From an uncultured Hyphomicrobiales bacterium (GTDB lineage: Bacteria; Pseudomonadota; Alphaproteobacteria; Rhizobiales; Beijerinckiaceae): a stretch of DNA of 64,000 bases. Of the stretch, positions 36,963 through 45,890 are shown one piece after another. Each line of letters begins with the position of its first letter. The first letter of the stretch is position 1. Both the position numbers and the translations under genes were made by a program. The notes below the pieces were generated by a model, which saw only the letters and a list, made by a program, of their open reading frames with translations, ran no database searches and had not been told where the DNA came from. Location: contig CAIUPE010000054.1 of NCBI GenBank assembly GCA_903900975.1, positions 1 through 64,000 of the forward strand. Reading direction: 5' to 3'.

Positions 36963-37807
36963 GAACGAACACCCGTTAGATCAGCCTCGATCAAAGCACG
37001 TAGCGCTGCAGTAACGGTAGGTCGCTGCCCAAACCAATGTTCAAATCCCGGAACGGCTTGGTGCAGCAACATTCCCAATCCGTCAGCCACCGGGTTTCCG
37101 CGTTCCCGCGCCTGCCGCAAAAGACCGGTTTCTAGCGGCACATAAACAATATCGGTGACCAAGGCGGTGGGCGGCAGCTTTTCCAGATCAATATCCAAAG
37201 CGGGCTGACCCTTCATGCCTAACGAGGTTGTATTAACCACAATGGAGCAACGATCGAGTGCATCGGACGCGCCGGACCAATCCATCGGCTTAATCGTCGG
37301 TCCAAAGCGCTTTGCCATGATCTCGGCGCGCTCGAGCGTGCGGTTGATCAAAACAATCTCACGGGCCCCGCGCTCTTTTAATCCAGCAATGATACTGGCC
37401 GCAGCACCACCCGCACCTAAAACCACGGCTTTGTCGAGGGAATGGCTCCACTGCGGCGCCTGGTCATCGAGATTGGATAAAAACCCTTCGATATCGGTAT
37501 TGTCGCCACACAATGTATCGCCTTCAAACCAGAGTGTATTGACCACCTGCAATTGCTTGGCACGCTCGGTGGCGCGTTCCACAAGTCTGAAAGCGGCTTC
37601 TTTGTGGGGAAGGGTTACATTACAGCCGACATATCCCTTTTCCCGAAGCGAGCCAATAAAAGCTGAAAAATCGACGGGGGCTACATCCTCGCGGCCATAC
37701 TGACCGCTAAGTCCAAGCTCTTTCAACCAGTACCCATGGATCATGGGCGATCGCGAGTGAGCAATCGGGTGGCCGATAACACAGGCGCGCGGTTCGGTTA
37801 TTGTCAT
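36959..37807 (-). CDS. aroE: Shikimate dehydrogenase
   Basis: NADP-dependent reduction of 3-dehydroshikimate. Substrate-binding residues lie in IGHPIAHSRSPMIHGYWL (about 12-29) and GCNVTLPHKEAAF (catalytic Lys, about 62-74). The Rossmann loop is VLGAGGAAASIIAGL (about 127-141). NTTSLGMKGQP and DIVYVPLETGLL are conserved. The ATG at 37807 shares ATGA with the maf stop, giving 282 residues; an upstream start at 37819 adds only four residues. Confidence 0.95.
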   Translation of the reverse strand: MTITEPRACVIGHPIAHSRSPMIHGYWLKELGLSGQYGREDVAPVDFSAFIGSLREKGYVGCNVTLPHKEAAFRLVERATERAKQLQVVNTLWFEGDTLCGDNTDIEGFLSNLDDQAPQWSHSLDKAVVLGAGGAAASIIAGLKERGAREIVLINRTLERAEIMAKRFGPTIKPMDWSGASDALDRCSIVVNTTSLGMKGQPALDIDLEKLPPTALVTDIVYVPLETGLLRQARERGNPVADGLGMLLHQAVPGFEHWFGQRPTVTAALRALIEADLTGVRS

Positions 37808-38430
37808 AAAATGAGGCATCCTTCGTCGCGAAAAAATCCGATGAGCGGTTGCAACGGCAGACCGAGGACGGTGAAAAATTCACCCTCAACACGGTCGAAC
37901 AAATGCACGCCCAGACCTTCCAACTCGTAACATCCCACGCTTAGAAGCACGCGATCACCCACAAGTGAACAATAATGATCAATTTGCGCCGGGCTTAAAG
38001 TGCGCATTGTCATATCCGCCGAATCAGCATGCGAAAACAATATTTGACCATCGCGAACGACTGAAACAGCACTGATCAAGCGATGCGTCTTGCCACTTAA
38101 AAACGCCAATTGCTGCTTGGCTTCGATCAGATGTTCCGGCTTATGCAAGGCGATGGCGTCAGCCACCAACATTTGATCAGCACCGATCACGTAGCGTGTG
38201 GGGTTGGCTAGGCTAACCAGCCTGGCTTTTTCATTGGCTAGCGCCTGGGCACGGTCCGATAGAGCCAACCCTTCGCGTTGCAACGTGGCTTCAAACGCTC
38301 TTTCATCAAATTCAGGAATGATAATTACGGGCGACAGACCGGCGCGTTCCAGCATGTCCCGCCGGGCACGGCTTTTAGACGCCAATATAACGGGAACTTG
38401 GGGAGCCCAGACCGAACTAATCACACTCAT
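37804..38430 (-). CDS. Maf-like nucleotide pyrophosphatase
   Basis: House-cleaning nucleoside triphosphate pyrophosphatase of the Maf family. [18 protein letters not shown] (about 15-32) and the catalytic-Asp region [11 protein letters not shown] (about 81-91) are present, then [14 protein letters not shown] and [31 protein letters not shown]. This is the subgroup linked to the origin in alphaproteobacteria; substrate preference cannot be read from sequence. The ATG at 38430 shares ATGA with the PPSR stop. Confidence 0.92.
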   Translation of the reverse strand: MSVISSVWAPQVPVILASKSRARRDMLERAGLSPVIIIPEFDERAFEATLQREGLALSDRAQALANEKARLVSLANPTRYVIGADQMLVADAIALHKPEHLIEAKQQLAFLSGKTHRLISAVSVVRDGQILFSHADSADMTMRTLSPAQIDHYCSLVGDRVLLSVGCYELEGLGVHLFDRVEGEFFTVLGLPLQPLIGFFRDEGCLIL

Positions 38431-39293
38431 GATAGATCACGTTGACGGGTATGTTCCCGGTGAAGATCAATCACGGCGGCGGCGGTTTCTTCAATCGAGC
38501 GGCGTGTCACATCGATCATCGGCCAATTATGACGACCGCAGAGCCGGCGGGAATAAGCAATCTCCTCAGTAACCGTAGATTTATCGATATAGGGAGAATT
38601 TTCAGGAGCATTTAACGTCAGCAGCCGGTTTTGTCGGATTTGAACGATGCGCTCCGGACTGGCAACCAATCCAACAATAAGTGGCTTTTTAATTGTTTCA
38701 AGTGTTTCCGGAGGCGCTATACCTAAGACAAGCGGAACATTGGCTGTTTTATAGCCGCGATTGGCAAGATAAATGCTCGTTGGTGTCTTCGAGGTTCGGC
38801 TGATTCCTACCAAAATAATATCTGCGGCGTGTAGATCCTGACCCTGCTGCCCGTCATCATGCATCATGGTATAATTTAACGCATCGATCCGTTTGAAATA
38901 ATCGGAGTTCAAAACATGCTGCGCGCCGGGCCGGTGGGTATAGCTTAGCCCAAGATAGGCTTGAAAAATTGTTAATACGGGATCAAGGACCGACAAACAG
39001 GGACAACCGAAATCGGCGCATGCTGTCTCAAGACGTTTCGCAAAAACCTTGTCAACCAAGGTATATAAAACAATGCCGGGCGCTTTTTCGAGTGCCGTTA
39101 GAATTCGATCGAGTTGTGCTTCGTTTCGGACAAGCGGATAAACATGCTCGATTGCCGACACACTCTCATATTGGGCCGCCGCAGCGCGGCTAACCGCTAT
39201 CAGCGTCTCGCCCGTTGAATCAGACACGAGGTGAAGATGAAAATAATTGCGCTGCAACCGGTCAAGCTCCGTCTCAAAGGGTTGTGGATGCAT
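38427..39293 (-). CDS. PEP synthase/PPDK regulatory protein (DUF299)
   Basis: Bifunctional kinase/pyrophosphorylase that switches pyruvate,phosphate dikinase or PEP synthase. [16 protein letters not shown] starts the domain (about 16-31), and the P-loop-like site is [21 protein letters not shown] (about 160-180), with [17 protein letters not shown] later. The 288-residue length is full. This is the gene first numbered RP001 in Rickettsia, on one side of the origin there and in Caulobacter relatives. The ATG at 39293 lacks a clear Shine-Dalgarno sequence. Confidence 0.9.
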   Translation of the reverse strand: MHPQPFETELDRLQRNYFHLHLVSDSTGETLIAVSRAAAAQYESVSAIEHVYPLVRNEAQLDRILTALEKAPGIVLYTLVDKVFAKRLETACADFGCPCLSVLDPVLTIFQAYLGLSYTHRPGAQHVLNSDYFKRIDALNYTMMHDDGQQGQDLHAADIILVGISRTSKTPTSIYLANRGYKTANVPLVLGIAPPETLETIKKPLIVGLVASPERIVQIRQNRLLTLNAPENSPYIDKSTVTEEIAYSRRLCGRHNWPMIDVTRRSIEETAAAVIDLHREHTRQRDLS

Positions 39294-39648
39294 CAGGGGT
39301 TAATGGGGATAACCTGTCTGCTTAATCCTTGCCTTGAAAAACCTATCCCCTATTGCCATCAGATGATCAACAGGGCGCTCCAGCGGGATAAAAATCGGTT
39401 CGGCTGGGCTTTGAAGTGGGGATTACAATTTGAAGCCCTAAGGGATGATCCGTGTTTCTACAGCTTAAGCTTTTGATCTTACGCTTTAAATCAGTTCTTT
39501 CGGAAGACCTTCTCTGATGACCTAAATTCATTTCGCGTTAATTGACAAGACTCGTTAAAACCGTGGACATTCTGTGGATGAAATCGAATGTGCTCTGATC
39601 ACGGGCTAACAGAAACAACAAATTAAGAATCACTTAAGGAATCTTTTA
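39294..39648. other. Candidate chromosomal replication origin (oriC)
   Basis: This 355-base gap lies between the PPSR gene and hemE, the position of the chromosomal origin in Caulobacter and Rickettsia. DnaA-type boxes (consensus TGTGGATAA on this strand) occur with one mismatch at 39304-39312 (TGGGGATAA) and 39573-39581 (TGTGGATGA), and with two at 39283-39291 and 39417-39425. The hexamer TGGGGA (reverse complement TCCCCA, recalled as the Caulobacter W-box) occurs at 39304 and 39417. The right half is AT-rich and ends with a perfect CtrA box. Genes point mostly away from it on both sides: minus on the left, plus on the right. Confidence 0.7.
39623..39637. promoter_or_regulatory. Perfect CtrA box at the oriC/hemE border
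   Basis: TTAA-GAATCAC-TTAA matches the CtrA consensus TTAA-N7-TTAA exactly. The seven-base spacer includes GAATC, a GANTC site for the CcrM methyltransferase. The box lies 12 bases before the hemE start codon and its right half overlaps the likely Shine-Dalgarno AAGGA, as expected for an origin-linked site repressing replication or hemE-proximal transcription. Confidence 0.65.
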
Positions 39649-40701
39649 TTGGTTAATTCATTGAATCCGGCAAAGCCTGTCGAAAAGCCCCTCCTAGCAA
39701 CCATTGACGGTAAACAACAAAAACGTCCTCCGATTTGGATCATGCGCCAAGCTGGCCGTTATCTTCCGGAATATAAGCAAGTGCGGGCAAAATCGAAGAA
39801 CTTTATCGATTTCTGCTATTCACCAGACCTAGCAACGGAAGCCACATTGCAACCGATCAGACGATTTGGTTTTGACGCTGCAATTCTATTTTCGGATATT
39901 TTGGTCGTTCCCGATGCTTTGGGACAATCCGTATCATTCGTTGAAAACGAGGGACCGCGGCTTCCGCCTTTGCTGATCGAAAATAATCTATCGGAGCTTA
40001 GGGGGACCATCGATCTTGATCGACTTTCACCGGTATTCGAAACGATAGCTCGGGTTAAAGAAGCCTTGCCGGTAGAAACAACCTTTTTAGGCTTTTGCGG
40101 AGCACCTTGGACGGTAGCCAGTTATATGATCGCTGGAAAAGGCACGCCAGAACAAGCTCCGATACGGTTAGTAGCCTACCGGCATCCGGAATTTCTGGAG
40201 CGACTCATTCAGCGTTTAGTCGAATCCTCGATCACCTATTTGTGTCAGCAAATTTCAGCGGGTGTCGACGCGGTGCAAATTTTCGAAAGTTTTGCCGGAG
40301 CATTAACGGCTGACGGTATCGAACAGTGGTCGATTAAACCGATACGGGAGATCATCGATGGGGTCCGTAAAATGTATCCTCAAGCAAAATTTATTGTTTT
40401 CGGGCGAGGTTCTGGCGCTAATCATATAAAATATGCACGGGACACGGGCGCGAATGTGGTCGCTATCGATTGGTCGGTTGACCCAACATGGGCAGCCCAG
40501 ACCCTGCAGCCGTTAAAGCCTGTCCAGGGCAATCTTGACCCCTTGGCAGTGGTCGCAGGTGGTGATCAGCTTGACCGGCGGGTAGACGGTATTCTGGAAG
40601 CATTTTCGAAGGGGCCACATATCTTTAATCTCGGTCACGGCATTGTGCCCGAAACACCATTGGATCACGTTGAACGGCTCGTGAAGCGGGTACGAGGTTG
40701 A
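39649..40701 (+). CDS. hemE: Uroporphyrinogen decarboxylase
   Basis: Converts uroporphyrinogen III to coproporphyrinogen III. PPIWIMRQAGRYLPEYKQVR (about 27-46, substrate-binding Arg residues) and FSDILVVPDALGQSVSF (catalytic Asp, about 84-100) are diagnostic; GFCGAPWTVASYMIAGKG and NLGHGIVPETP follow. The start is a TTG at 39649 with AAGGA seven bases upstream; no ATG gives the full N-terminus. The 350-residue length is normal. It borders the candidate origin and is followed by hemJ, another heme gene, one base after its stop. Confidence 0.95.
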   Translation: MVNSLNPAKPVEKPLLATIDGKQQKRPPIWIMRQAGRYLPEYKQVRAKSKNFIDFCYSPDLATEATLQPIRRFGFDAAILFSDILVVPDALGQSVSFVENEGPRLPPLLIENNLSELRGTIDLDRLSPVFETIARVKEALPVETTFLGFCGAPWTVASYMIAGKGTPEQAPIRLVAYRHPEFLERLIQRLVESSITYLCQQISAGVDAVQIFESFAGALTADGIEQWSIKPIREIIDGVRKMYPQAKFIVFGRGSGANHIKYARDTGANVVAIDWSVDPTWAAQTLQPLKPVQGNLDPLAVVAGGDQLDRRVDGILEAFSKGPHIFNLGHGIVPETPLDHVERLVKRVRG

Positions 40702-40702
40702 A

Positions 40703-41128
40703 ATGATCGATTTATGGATTAAAGTCGTTCATATTCTAGCCGTGATCTCATGGATGGCTGGTTTGCTCTACTTGCCGCGGCTTTTTGTATACCATGCGGC
40801 GGTAGCAGCGGGGTCGGAGGCTTCCGAGACCTTTAAAATTATGGAACGTCGTCTTTTAAAAGCGATTATGACCCCGGCGATGATCGTGGCATGGATAGCG
40901 GGTTTAACGCTTGCCTTTCGGACGGCTGCTTTCGGTGAGGGTTGGTTTCACGCTAAATTTTTAGCGGTTGTCTTGTTGAGCGGTAGTCATGGCCTCATGG
41001 CCCGACATGTCCGGCAGTTCGCCGCCGATCAAAATCCTAAAACATCGACATATTTCAGGATTTTGAACGAGGTTCCCACGCTCTTGATGATTGCAGCGGT
41101 TATTTTGGTTGTCGTGAAGCCGTTCTGA
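40703..41128 (+). CDS. hemJ: Protoporphyrinogen IX oxidase HemJ
   Basis: The 141-residue integral membrane protein has four hydrophobic segments (about 3-25, 52-72, 82-100, 122-140). The family's invariant His is H10 in KVVHILAVISWMAGLLYLPRLFVYH, and an invariant Lys lies in GWFHAKFLAVVLLSG. It oxidises protoporphyrinogen IX to protoporphyrin IX in bacteria lacking HemG/HemY. It overlaps almost directly with hemE and is probably co-transcribed. The 205-base spacer before rho holds a hairpin but no gene. Confidence 0.93.
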   Translation: MIDLWIKVVHILAVISWMAGLLYLPRLFVYHAAVAAGSEASETFKIMERRLLKAIMTPAMIVAWIAGLTLAFRTAAFGEGWFHAKFLAVVLLSGSHGLMARHVRQFAADQNPKTSTYFRILNEVPTLLMIAAVILVVVKPF

Positions 41129-41241
41129 TTAATGTATCTGAAGGCGTGCCTTGCCCTTTCAAATAAAAAGGTCTATCGAGACGTCGTTCGGTTTAAGAAC
41201 CTCTGGTCTTGACGAAGGGCGTCCTGCTTCTTCCGTCGGCC

Positions 41242-41261
41242 ACCCGGCTTCCCTGCCGGGT
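41242..41261 (+). other. Stem-loop in the rho leader
   Basis: ACCCGGC and GCCGGGT (41242-41248 and 41255-41261) form a perfect seven-base stem with a six-base loop. A GTTTTT run follows only 14 bases later, so it does not look like a canonical terminator. rho genes are commonly autoregulated by premature termination in their leaders; this structure is a candidate element. Confidence 0.35.
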
Positions 41262-41333
41262 CTCTGTCTGGTCCCGTTTTTCCTATTTTCCCGAGTAATA
41301 CTGCCAAGTGTTACATGACCATTGAGTCGATCT

Positions 41334-42599
41334 ATGCGCGAGATGAAACTTAAAGATCTGAAAAAGAAGTCTCCAACTGAACTTCTGGCGTTTGCGGATG
41401 AGTTAACGGTTGAAAATGCCGGTACCATGCGCAAACAGGAGCTCATGTTCGCGATCCTCAAGCAACTTGCCGCCAATGAAACAGAGATTATTGGTGAAGG
41501 GGTCGTCGAGGTTTTGCCGGATGGGTTCGGCTTTTTGCGTTCGCCTGATTCGAATTATCTGGCCGGGCCGGATGACATTTATGTTTCGCCCGCGCAGATA
41601 AGGCGGTTTGGCTTACGCACTGGCGATACCGCGGAGGGACCGATTCGTGGTCCCAAAGACGGTGAGCGCTATTTTGCACTGGTTAAAGTCAATACGATTA
41701 ATTTTGAAGATCCTGAAAAGTCCCGCCACAAGGTGAACTTTGACAATCTGACGCCGCTTTATCCGAATGAGCGGTTAAAGCTGGAAATTGAAGATCCGAC
41801 CCGCAAGGACTTTTCGGCTCGTGTCATCGATATCGTTTCTCCGATCGGTAAGGGCCAGCGTGGGCTGATTGTTGCGCCTCCGCGCACCGGTAAAACGGTT
41901 TTGCTGCAAAATATTGCTCAATCGATTACGACCAATCACCCCGAATGTTATTTGATTGTGCTTTTGATCGATGAACGGCCAGAAGAAGTCACCGACATGC
42001 AGCGGTCGGTAAACGGTGAAGTGGTATCGTCCACTTTCGATGAGCCAGCGTCCCGCCACGTTCAGGTTGCCGAGATGGTCATCGAAAAGGCAAAGCGCCT
42101 CGTGGAGCATGGCCGTGATGTGGTGATTTTGCTCGATTCGATTACCCGTCTGGGTCGGGCTTACAATACGGTCGTACCGTCATCGGGCAAGGTTCTGACG
42201 GGCGGTGTCGACGCTAACGCCCTGCAGCGCCCTAAGCGCTTTTTTGGAGCGGCGCGTAACATTGAAGAGGGTGGCTCGCTGACAATTATCGCCACCGCCT
42301 TGATCGATACCGGTAGCCGGATGGATGAAGTGATCTTTGAAGAATTCAAGGGCACCGGCAACTCCGAAATTATTCTTGATCGTAAGGTCTCAGATAAGCG
42401 GGTCTTCCCGGCTCTTGATATTACGCGCTCGGGAACGCGTAAGGAAGAATTGCTGGTTCCGCCGGATGTTTTGAAAAAGATGTATGTCTTGCGCCGTATT
42501 CTTAATCCGATGGGAACCGTCGACGCCATTGAATTCTTGGCCGACAAACTTCGGCAAACCAAGACGAATGCAGACTTCTTTGAATCCATGAACACCTGA
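41334..42599 (+). CDS. rho: Transcription termination factor Rho
   Basis: Hexameric RNA-dependent ATPase/helicase. The N-terminal Rho_N domain ([24 protein letters not shown]) and the RNA-binding cold-shock-like domain ([35 protein letters not shown], about 70-104) precede the ATPase domain with Walker [18 protein letters not shown] (about 174-190), Walker [21 protein letters not shown] and the Q-loop [22 protein letters not shown] at 41334 follows the family N-terminus; in-frame TTG (41322) and ATG (41343) are alternatives. Its long leader suggests autoregulation. Confidence 0.97.
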   Translation: MREMKLKDLKKKSPTELLAFADELTVENAGTMRKQELMFAILKQLAANETEIIGEGVVEVLPDGFGFLRSPDSNYLAGPDDIYVSPAQIRRFGLRTGDTAEGPIRGPKDGERYFALVKVNTINFEDPEKSRHKVNFDNLTPLYPNERLKLEIEDPTRKDFSARVIDIVSPIGKGQRGLIVAPPRTGKTVLLQNIAQSITTNHPECYLIVLLIDERPEEVTDMQRSVNGEVVSSTFDEPASRHVQVAEMVIEKAKRLVEHGRDVVILLDSITRLGRAYNTVVPSSGKVLTGGVDANALQRPKRFFGAARNIEEGGSLTIIATALIDTGSRMDEVIFEEFKGTGNSEIILDRKVSDKRVFPALDITRSGTRKEELLVPPDVLKKMYVLRRILNPMGTVDAIEFLADKLRQTKTNADFFESMNT

Positions 42600-42639
42600 T
42601 CTCTCTCTTAACTTAGTGGGACCAGATAAGGATTGATTC

Positions 42640-43959
42640 GTGACCGATACGATCTTTGCGGTTGCTACGGGGCGCGGGCAGGCAGGTGTCGCAATCATTC
42701 GCGTGAGTGGGCCGGCGTCCGGACTGGTCTTCGAGAGACTTGCCGGTCCGCTGCCACGCCCGCGTCATGCTGTGCTTCGGAAGCTACGAACGGAGCAGGA
42801 CCTCCTTATCGATGAAACCCTTTGTTTGTGGTTTGCAGGTCCGACCAGCTTTACCGGTGAGGATTGTGTAGAATTTCATTGTCACGGTTCGATAAGCGTC
42901 ATCGCTTTAATGTTGGAGACGATCGGACGTATGCCGGATTGCCGGCTGGCAGAACCTGGAGAATTTTCTCGTCGTGCGTTCCAAAATGGCAGGATGGATC
43001 TATCAGCCATTGAGGGCTTAGCCGATTTGATTGATTCGGAAACGGAACAACAACGCCAGCAGGCCATTCGCCAGATGATGGGGGGAATCAGCCGCGAAAC
43101 GGATGGCTGGCGGGACCAATTGATTGGTATCTTAGCTCTTTTTGAAGCGGATTTGGATTTTTCAGATGAAAAGGATGTCGACAGCGCGGTGTTGGACCGG
43201 GCTCAAACCCAGTTAGGCGACCTGTCGCGAGCGATGATGCAGGTTTTGGCCCACGCGGATCGGGGCGAGCGGATACGCGAGGGATTAACGGTAATGCTGG
43301 CAGGGCCACCCAATTCAGGCAAATCAACGCTTCTTAATGCCTTGGCTCGTCGCGATGTAGCGATTGTTTCGCCTATTGCGGGAACAACGCGTGATATTGT
43401 CGAGGCCCGATTGGATCTGGGTGGATTTGCTGTCACCGTGCTGGATACGGCGGGGATGCGCGCTACTGATGATCCGATTGAGCGGGAGGGTGTTCGCCGG
43501 ATGCTTGCGCGTTCAGAAGCAGCCGATCTTGTGCTTTGGCTTACGTCCTCGGTAGGAACCCAAGAGCCGGCACCGCTCGAACTTCAATCCTTGGGAGATC
43601 GATTCATTCCCGTTACGACACAGATCGACCGTGGTAAAACGAAAGCGCTTGATTTGGGCGTGTCGGCCGTAACGGGTGTCGGGATGGATCGTTTGATCCG
43701 GCGCCTGACGGACATTGCGTCCAAGGATGCCGCGTCAAGTAGCGAAAGTGTGATATTGACGCGGGCGCGTCATCGTGAGGCTGTGATCGAGGCGAAGGCG
43801 GCCGTGGATCGGGCATTAGCCGGACTCCAACGGGTCGGCACTGAACTCGTGGCCGAGGATATCCGATTGGCAGTTCGAGCGATCGGTCGGATTACGGGCC
43901 ATGTTGGGGTTGAAGCTATTCTGGATCATGTTTTTTCGCAGTTTTGTATCGGAAAATAG
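42640..43959 (+). CDS. mnmE: tRNA modification GTPase MnmE
   Basis: With MnmG installs the 5-carboxymethylaminomethyl group on wobble U34. The N-terminal folate-binding domain (DTIFAVATGRGQAGVAIIRVSGP), the helical domain and the inserted G domain (G1 AGPPNSGKSTLLN near 223-235, GTTRDIVEA, DTAGMR) are in order, ending with the catalytic C-terminal FCIGK. The G4 position reads TQID where NKxD or TKxD is expected. GTG at 42640 has AAGGA eight bases upstream. A parS site lies in the gap to mnmG. Confidence 0.95.
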   Translation: MTDTIFAVATGRGQAGVAIIRVSGPASGLVFERLAGPLPRPRHAVLRKLRTEQDLLIDETLCLWFAGPTSFTGEDCVEFHCHGSISVIALMLETIGRMPDCRLAEPGEFSRRAFQNGRMDLSAIEGLADLIDSETEQQRQQAIRQMMGGISRETDGWRDQLIGILALFEADLDFSDEKDVDSAVLDRAQTQLGDLSRAMMQVLAHADRGERIREGLTVMLAGPPNSGKSTLLNALARRDVAIVSPIAGTTRDIVEARLDLGGFAVTVLDTAGMRATDDPIEREGVRRMLARSEAADLVLWLTSSVGTQEPAPLELQSLGDRFIPVTTQIDRGKTKALDLGVSAVTGVGMDRLIRRLTDIASKDAASSSESVILTRARHREAVIEAKAAVDRALAGLQRVGTELVAEDIRLAVRAIGRITGHVGVEAILDHVFSQFCIGK

Positions 43960-43964
43960 GCGTC

Positions 43965-43980
43965 GGTTTCACGTGAAACA
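43965..43980. promoter_or_regulatory. parS centromere site
   Basis: GTTTCACGTGAAAC at 43966-43979 is the perfect 14-base core of the ParB-binding parS sequence, flanked by G and A. It lies between mnmE and mnmG, 4.3 kb to the right of the candidate origin and 2.6 kb to the left of parA. Location near parAB and the origin supports function. Confidence 0.9.
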
Positions 43981-44003
43981 GAGTGTGATAGGACAGGGTG
44001 CCA

Positions 44004-45890
44004 ATGCATAGTCATTATGATGTTATTGTCGTTGGCGGCGGCCATGCGGGCACAGAGGCAGCTGCAGCGGCAGCACGGGCCGGCGCATCGACCGTCCTCG
44101 TAACAACGTCATTGGATGCTATCGGTGTGATGTCCTGCAATCCCGCGATTGGCGGATTGGGTAAAGGACATTTGGTCCGTGAAATCGATGCGCTGGACGG
44201 TATCATGGCGAAGGCGGCCGATCGGGGTGGTATCCAGTTCAGGGTACTCAATAGAAGCAAAGGACCAGCCGTTCGAGGTCCTCGAGCGCAAGCTGATCGG
44301 AAGCTCTATCGGTTAGCCGTTCAATCCCTTCTACGGGCGACCGACGGGCTCACCTTTATCGAAGGGATGGTTGAAGACCTTGTGCTCGATGAAGCGGGCC
44401 AAACAATCACAGGTGTTCTGCTCAAGGACGGCCGAACGCTTCATGCTGCCGCTGTGGTTCTGACGACCGGCACTTTTCTTAATGGGTTGGTTCATATCGG
44501 GCCTGTTCAGTTTTCAGCTGGGCGAATCGGTGAGCCGCCGGCGCGTCTGCTTTCAAGCGCTTTAGCGAAAGCAGGTTTTGCGCTTGGGAGGCTAAAAACG
44601 GGAACGCCGCCTCGCTTGGATGGTCGTACCATTGCCTGGGACCGGCTCGAGATGCAATTTGGTGACGATCCGATTGAACCTTTCTCGTCGCTTACGACGG
44701 ATATTCGACAAGCGCAGATTGGTTGCGGGGTGACGGCTACGACTTCTGAAGGGCATGAGGTCATTCGGCGTAGCATTGGCAGCGCACCAATTTATACAGG
44801 GCAAATAGCGGGACGTGGTCCTCGATATTGTCCTTCCATTGAAGATAAAGTCATTCGATTCGGAGACAGAACGAGTCATCAAATCTTTTTGGAGCCGGAA
44901 GGACTTGATGATCCGACCGTTTATCCAAATGGCATTTCAAGCTCGATGCCGGAAGAGGTCCAGCGCGCCTTTGTTGCGACCATTCCGGGTTTGGAGAACG
45001 CCCGCATCATTCGTCCGGGTTATGCCATTGAATATGATTTTATTGACCCGAGATCCCTCTATCCGAGCCTAGAAACCAAGCGAATAAGCGGATTATTCTG
45101 TGCTGGTCAGATTAACGGAACGACGGGTTACGAGGAAGCGGCGGCACAAGGGCTTATGGCCGGGCTCAATGCGGCCCGCCGAGCGGCTGGCTTGGAGACG
45201 GTTACGGTCGATCGGACGCAAGCCTATATCGGTGTCTTGATCGATGATCTCGTGACTCAAGGGGTAACAGAGCCCTATCGGATGTTTACCTCGCGATCAG
45301 AATACCGTCTTTCGCTGCGGTCGGACAATGCTGATGAGCGACTGACGCCGATTGGCTTGGCTTGGGGATTAATTGGCGTCGAGCGGCGGGATCATTTCCG
45401 GAAAAGCAATGACGCATTGGTTGAGGCAAGGGCGCTGCTCAAGTCATTAACGGTGACGCCGACGGAAGCCGCTGGCAAAGGGTTGAAGCTGAACCAGGAC
45501 GGCGTCAGGCGTTCAGCGTTTGATATTCTCTCTTATCCCGGACAATCGATGGCCGAGCTCGCACGTCTTTGGCCCGATTTTAATCGATTCGGACCCAAAA
45601 TGGTCGATCGGCTGGAAAACGATGCGCGGTATGCGGTTTATCTGGACCGACAGGCGCGGGATATCGACGCATTTCGACGTGATGAGGAATTGCTGATTCC
45701 GACGACTCTCGATTATTCGACGGTGTCAGGCCTATCAATGGAACTTCGTCTCAAGTTGGCAGCCGTACAGCCTCAAACCTTGGGGCAGGCGGGTCGCATT
45801 GAGGGAATGACGCCGGCCGCGCTGACGTTGTTGGCTTCGCGGGCGCGGCGTAAGTCTGGCTCGACCACTGCGGCTGGGAGGGCTCTTTGA
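44004..45890 (+). CDS. mnmG: tRNA uridine-5-carboxymethylaminomethyl modification enzyme MnmG
   Basis: FAD-dependent partner of MnmE. The dinucleotide-binding motif [21 protein letters not shown] is at about 6-26, followed by [43 protein letters not shown] (about 85-104) and [25 protein letters not shown] (about 366-390). The C-terminal helical domain holds [12 protein letters not shown]. The product has 628 residues from ATG 44004; a GTG at 43998 is the alternative. Its stop overlaps the rsmG start (TGATG). Confidence 0.97.
   Translation: MHSHYDVIVVGGGHAGTEAAAAAARAGASTVLVTTSLDAIGVMSCNPAIGGLGKGHLVREIDALDGIMAKAADRGGIQFRVLNRSKGPAVRGPRAQADRKLYRLAVQSLLRATDGLTFIEGMVEDLVLDEAGQTITGVLLKDGRTLHAAAVVLTTGTFLNGLVHIGPVQFSAGRIGEPPARLLSSALAKAGFALGRLKTGTPPRLDGRTIAWDRLEMQFGDDPIEPFSSLTTDIRQAQIGCGVTATTSEGHEVIRRSIGSAPIYTGQIAGRGPRYCPSIEDKVIRFGDRTSHQIFLEPEGLDDPTVYPNGISSSMPEEVQRAFVATIPGLENARIIRPGYAIEYDFIDPRSLYPSLETKRISGLFCAGQINGTTGYEEAAAQGLMAGLNAARRAAGLETVTVDRTQAYIGVLIDDLVTQGVTEPYRMFTSRSEYRLSLRSDNADERLTPIGLAWGLIGVERRDHFRKSNDALVEARALLKSLTVTPTEAAGKGLKLNQDGVRRSAFDILSYPGQSMAELARLWPDFNRFGPKMVDRLENDARYAVYLDRQARDIDAFRRDEELLIPTTLDYSTVSGLSMELRLKLAAVQPQTLGQAGRIEGMTPAALTLLASRARRKSGSTTAAGRAL

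Noticed and set aside
39231-39476. An 81-codon open frame in the origin gap
   Set aside because: It overlaps the N-terminal codons of the DUF299 gene on the other strand, lacks a ribosome-binding site and resembles no protein family.
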